A stretch of 34,202 bases of DNA, from assembly GCA_021324175.1 (NCBI GenBank), contig JAJPJP010000238.1, positions 1-34,202 on the forward strand, read 5' to 3'. This document shows, in pieces, positions 32,839 through 34,202 of this stretch; the first letter of the stretch is position 1, and the number at the start of each line of letters is the position of its first letter. The stretch comes from Chitinophagia bacterium. GTDB lineage: Bacteria > Bacteroidota > Bacteroidia > Chitinophagales > Chitinophagaceae. The notes beneath the pieces are model-generated. The model searched no databases. It had not been told where the DNA came from and was given only the letters and a program-made list of their open reading frames with translations. Both the position numbers and the translations under genes were made by a program.

Positions 32839-33987
32839 TTAGATGCTCTTAGACGCTAGTTCAAATTTTAAGACCAACCGTTTTACTAATAGCAAAAAGA
32901 TGGTTGCATAATAGGCAACATAAAATCTGTCTGCAATTATAGGCTGTAATAAAAACCTAGTAATTATTATCAGCAATACTGCACCTACCAACATCCGTTC
33001 AAATGAATAATCAGTCAGTTTAGATGAATTCCTGTCAAAAAGCAATGCCATGGCCAACAAGAAAAAGATAGGAAGCTCCGAGTAAGCCATCTTGTCAAAA
33101 ATCTGCGTTTGGACAACCGATGAATAAGCTGAAAAGGAGAATGGTATACTGCTATTATAGGTGGGATTTAAATGACTTAAAAACGATGGATAGAACAAAA
33201 TATTCCATCCAAATGGCCTTGCTTTAAAAGCAACAAACAGGTAACATACACAAATCACTAAACCAGCGAAAAAAAATTGACGATTTGAAAGTTGGGTTTT
33301 CCATTTAGCAGAAAACCTCAAAAGTATAAGGACGGCAATCGCGGGAATGACATTATCAAGCCTCGCAAATACGGCAACGGCTAAAAGTCCAAAAATGAGT
33401 CCGAGAGATTTCCTTTCCGCCAAAAAATAAAAAACAATCAGAAGAATTAGTGCAGACAGGCAATCAGGCGTGGAAATATTACCAATGGCCAGGAAAGGTT
33501 TATAAATCATCAGAAGCAAGACAATTAATAGCGATGCAATAGTATTTAAGTATTTGCTGAGCCAGGTATAGAGCACGATACCAATAAAAAAATAGCAAAT
33601 AACTGACGGCAATACGGTTGCCTTGATCAAAGGGAATCCCATTTTATAGAACCAATAAACCAGGCGCGTATATAATGGTTTAACTACATAAAAGGGCAAC
33701 TGCTTTTTAAAATAATCAGCGCTCTCCGCCGATTTTTTTCGCATTTCCACGTTTCCGTAGATCAAAAGCTGGTAATCTCCTGCAGGAACTTGCTCCTTAA
33801 TTGTTTTGTAGACGACATGATGCACCTCATCAATATTGTTGCTTTCATTCATTAACACGACCGCCATATACGGGATCATGTCCCAGTTATATTCCTGTGT
33901 TTTATATTCCCAATATCCTAGGAAGCCCAGGAATAGAACGCAGGCAAAAAGCGAGATGCGCTTAATCTTGTTTCTTTGAGCGTGCAT
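32839..33987 (-). CDS. Polytopic membrane protein, possible GT-C glycosyltransferase
   Basis: The 382-residue protein has about nine or ten hydrophobic segments, beginning with one at ~10-25 and a long extracytoplasmic loop at 26-110 that contains YNWDMIPYMA at 33-42. An acidic residue in the first loop after TM1 (here Asp36) and many short helices are features of GT-C-fold, lipid-phosphate-sugar-using glycosyltransferases. A conserved-looking NISTPDCLSALI stretch follows at about 164-175, then FARLDNVIPAI in a later loop. I do not recognise a specific family. The region is AT-rich compared with the DUF4331 cluster next to it, and the gene has no same-strand neighbour in the window. A plain hypothetical membrane protein is the safe alternative. 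Confidence 0.6.
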   Translation of the reverse strand: MHAQRNKIKRISLFACVLFLGFLGYWEYKTQEYNWDMIPYMAVVLMNESNNIDEVHHVVYKTIKEQVPAGDYQLLIYGNVEMRKKSAESADYFKKQLPFYVVKPLYTRLVYWFYKMGFPLIKATVLPSVICYFFIGIVLYTWLSKYLNTIASLLIVLLLMIYKPFLAIGNISTPDCLSALILLIVFYFLAERKSLGLIFGLLAVAVFARLDNVIPAIAVLILLRFSAKWKTQLSNRQFFFAGLVICVCYLFVAFKARPFGWNILFYPSFLSHLNPTYNSSIPFSFSAYSSVVQTQIFDKMAYSELPIFFLLAMALLFDRNSSKLTDYSFERMLVGAVLLIIITRFLLQPIIADRFYVAYYATIFLLLVKRLVLKFELASKSI

Positions 33988-34202
33988 AAATCTGCAACTC
34001 TTGACAATAAACGAAAATCACTATCGATCTAAAGTAATATTTAATCGCCAAAATTAGGGGCATGTCAAGGTCCGGATCATTGAACCCCTCGCGTGTGAAA
34101 CCCCGCGTGCTGAAAATTTACCAGCCCATTGGTTGCAGGGGCTTCTGATGGTCCTGATCAGCTTAGTCTTACCGCTTTACAACTTTTGAATCTGAAAGGC
34201 AA

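Overview
This 34.2 kb window looks like chromosomal DNA of a Bacteroidota bacterium, most likely of the Chitinophagaceae type. The grounds are several orphan two-module FtsX/MacB-type permeases of about 780-816 residues, a C-terminal type IX secretion (T9SS) sorting domain, a small TonB-domain protein, a BlaI/M56 metallopeptidase pair, a thioredoxin-fold TlpA-like protein, DUF3472- and DUF4331-type secreted proteins, and the general lack of strong Shine-Dalgarno sequences. No rRNA, tRNA, CRISPR array or intact mobile element was seen.

Layout. 1-2.3 kb: the 5' part of a secreted DUF5077/DUF3472-like protein (minus), a hypothetical protein and a PEP mutase/isocitrate lyase-superfamily enzyme. 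2.9-4.8 kb: a ZIP-like membrane protein with an inserted cyclic-nucleotide-binding domain, then a DoxX-like protein. 4.8-11.3 kb: permease A (minus), a TlpA-like thiol-disulfide protein, a VOC protein and permease B (plus). 11.3-15 kb: a decayed permease remnant, a YXWGXW-repeat protein with a clear terminator, an alpha/beta-hydrolase remnant, a serine beta-lactamase-like hydrolase with a C-terminal TPR part, and another permease C-terminal scrap. 15-19.2 kb: a pRiA4b ORF-3-like protein, a TonB-domain protein, permease C, and a composite scar where a TnpB C-terminal fragment abuts a permease N-terminus. 19.2-22.4 kb: an apparent blaI - M56 sensor peptidase - secreted coiled-coil protein operon read on the minus strand. 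22.5-25.9 kb: an internally deleted permease remnant, permease D and an NTF2-like protein. 26.4-32.5 kb: two tandem DUF4331 paralogues (the first frameshifted), a TPR protein and a HupE/UreJ-like membrane protein, all on plus. 32.8-34 kb: a polytopic membrane protein with GT-C-like traits.

Two themes stand out. First, the BlaI-M56 operon: the M56 sensor and the secreted protein downstream both carry an unbroken heptad array with Asn at one position and Gln three residues later in every heptad (12 heptads in one, 16 in the other). This suggests a matched pair that recognise each other in the periplasm, in place of the usual beta-lactam sensor domain. Second, the window holds four intact FtsX permeases and four dead pieces of the same family. 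Three of the intact genes and at least one of the dead ones share a 17-bp element (best form TGTATCAGAAACGGACA) about 75-110 bp upstream of the start codon, so it may be a family-wide control site.

The DUF4331-TPR-HupE run looks like one functional module: secreted proteins, a membrane-anchored TPR protein translationally coupled to a membrane protein carrying HupE/UreJ-type His/Glu motifs. Its substrate cannot be read from the sequence.
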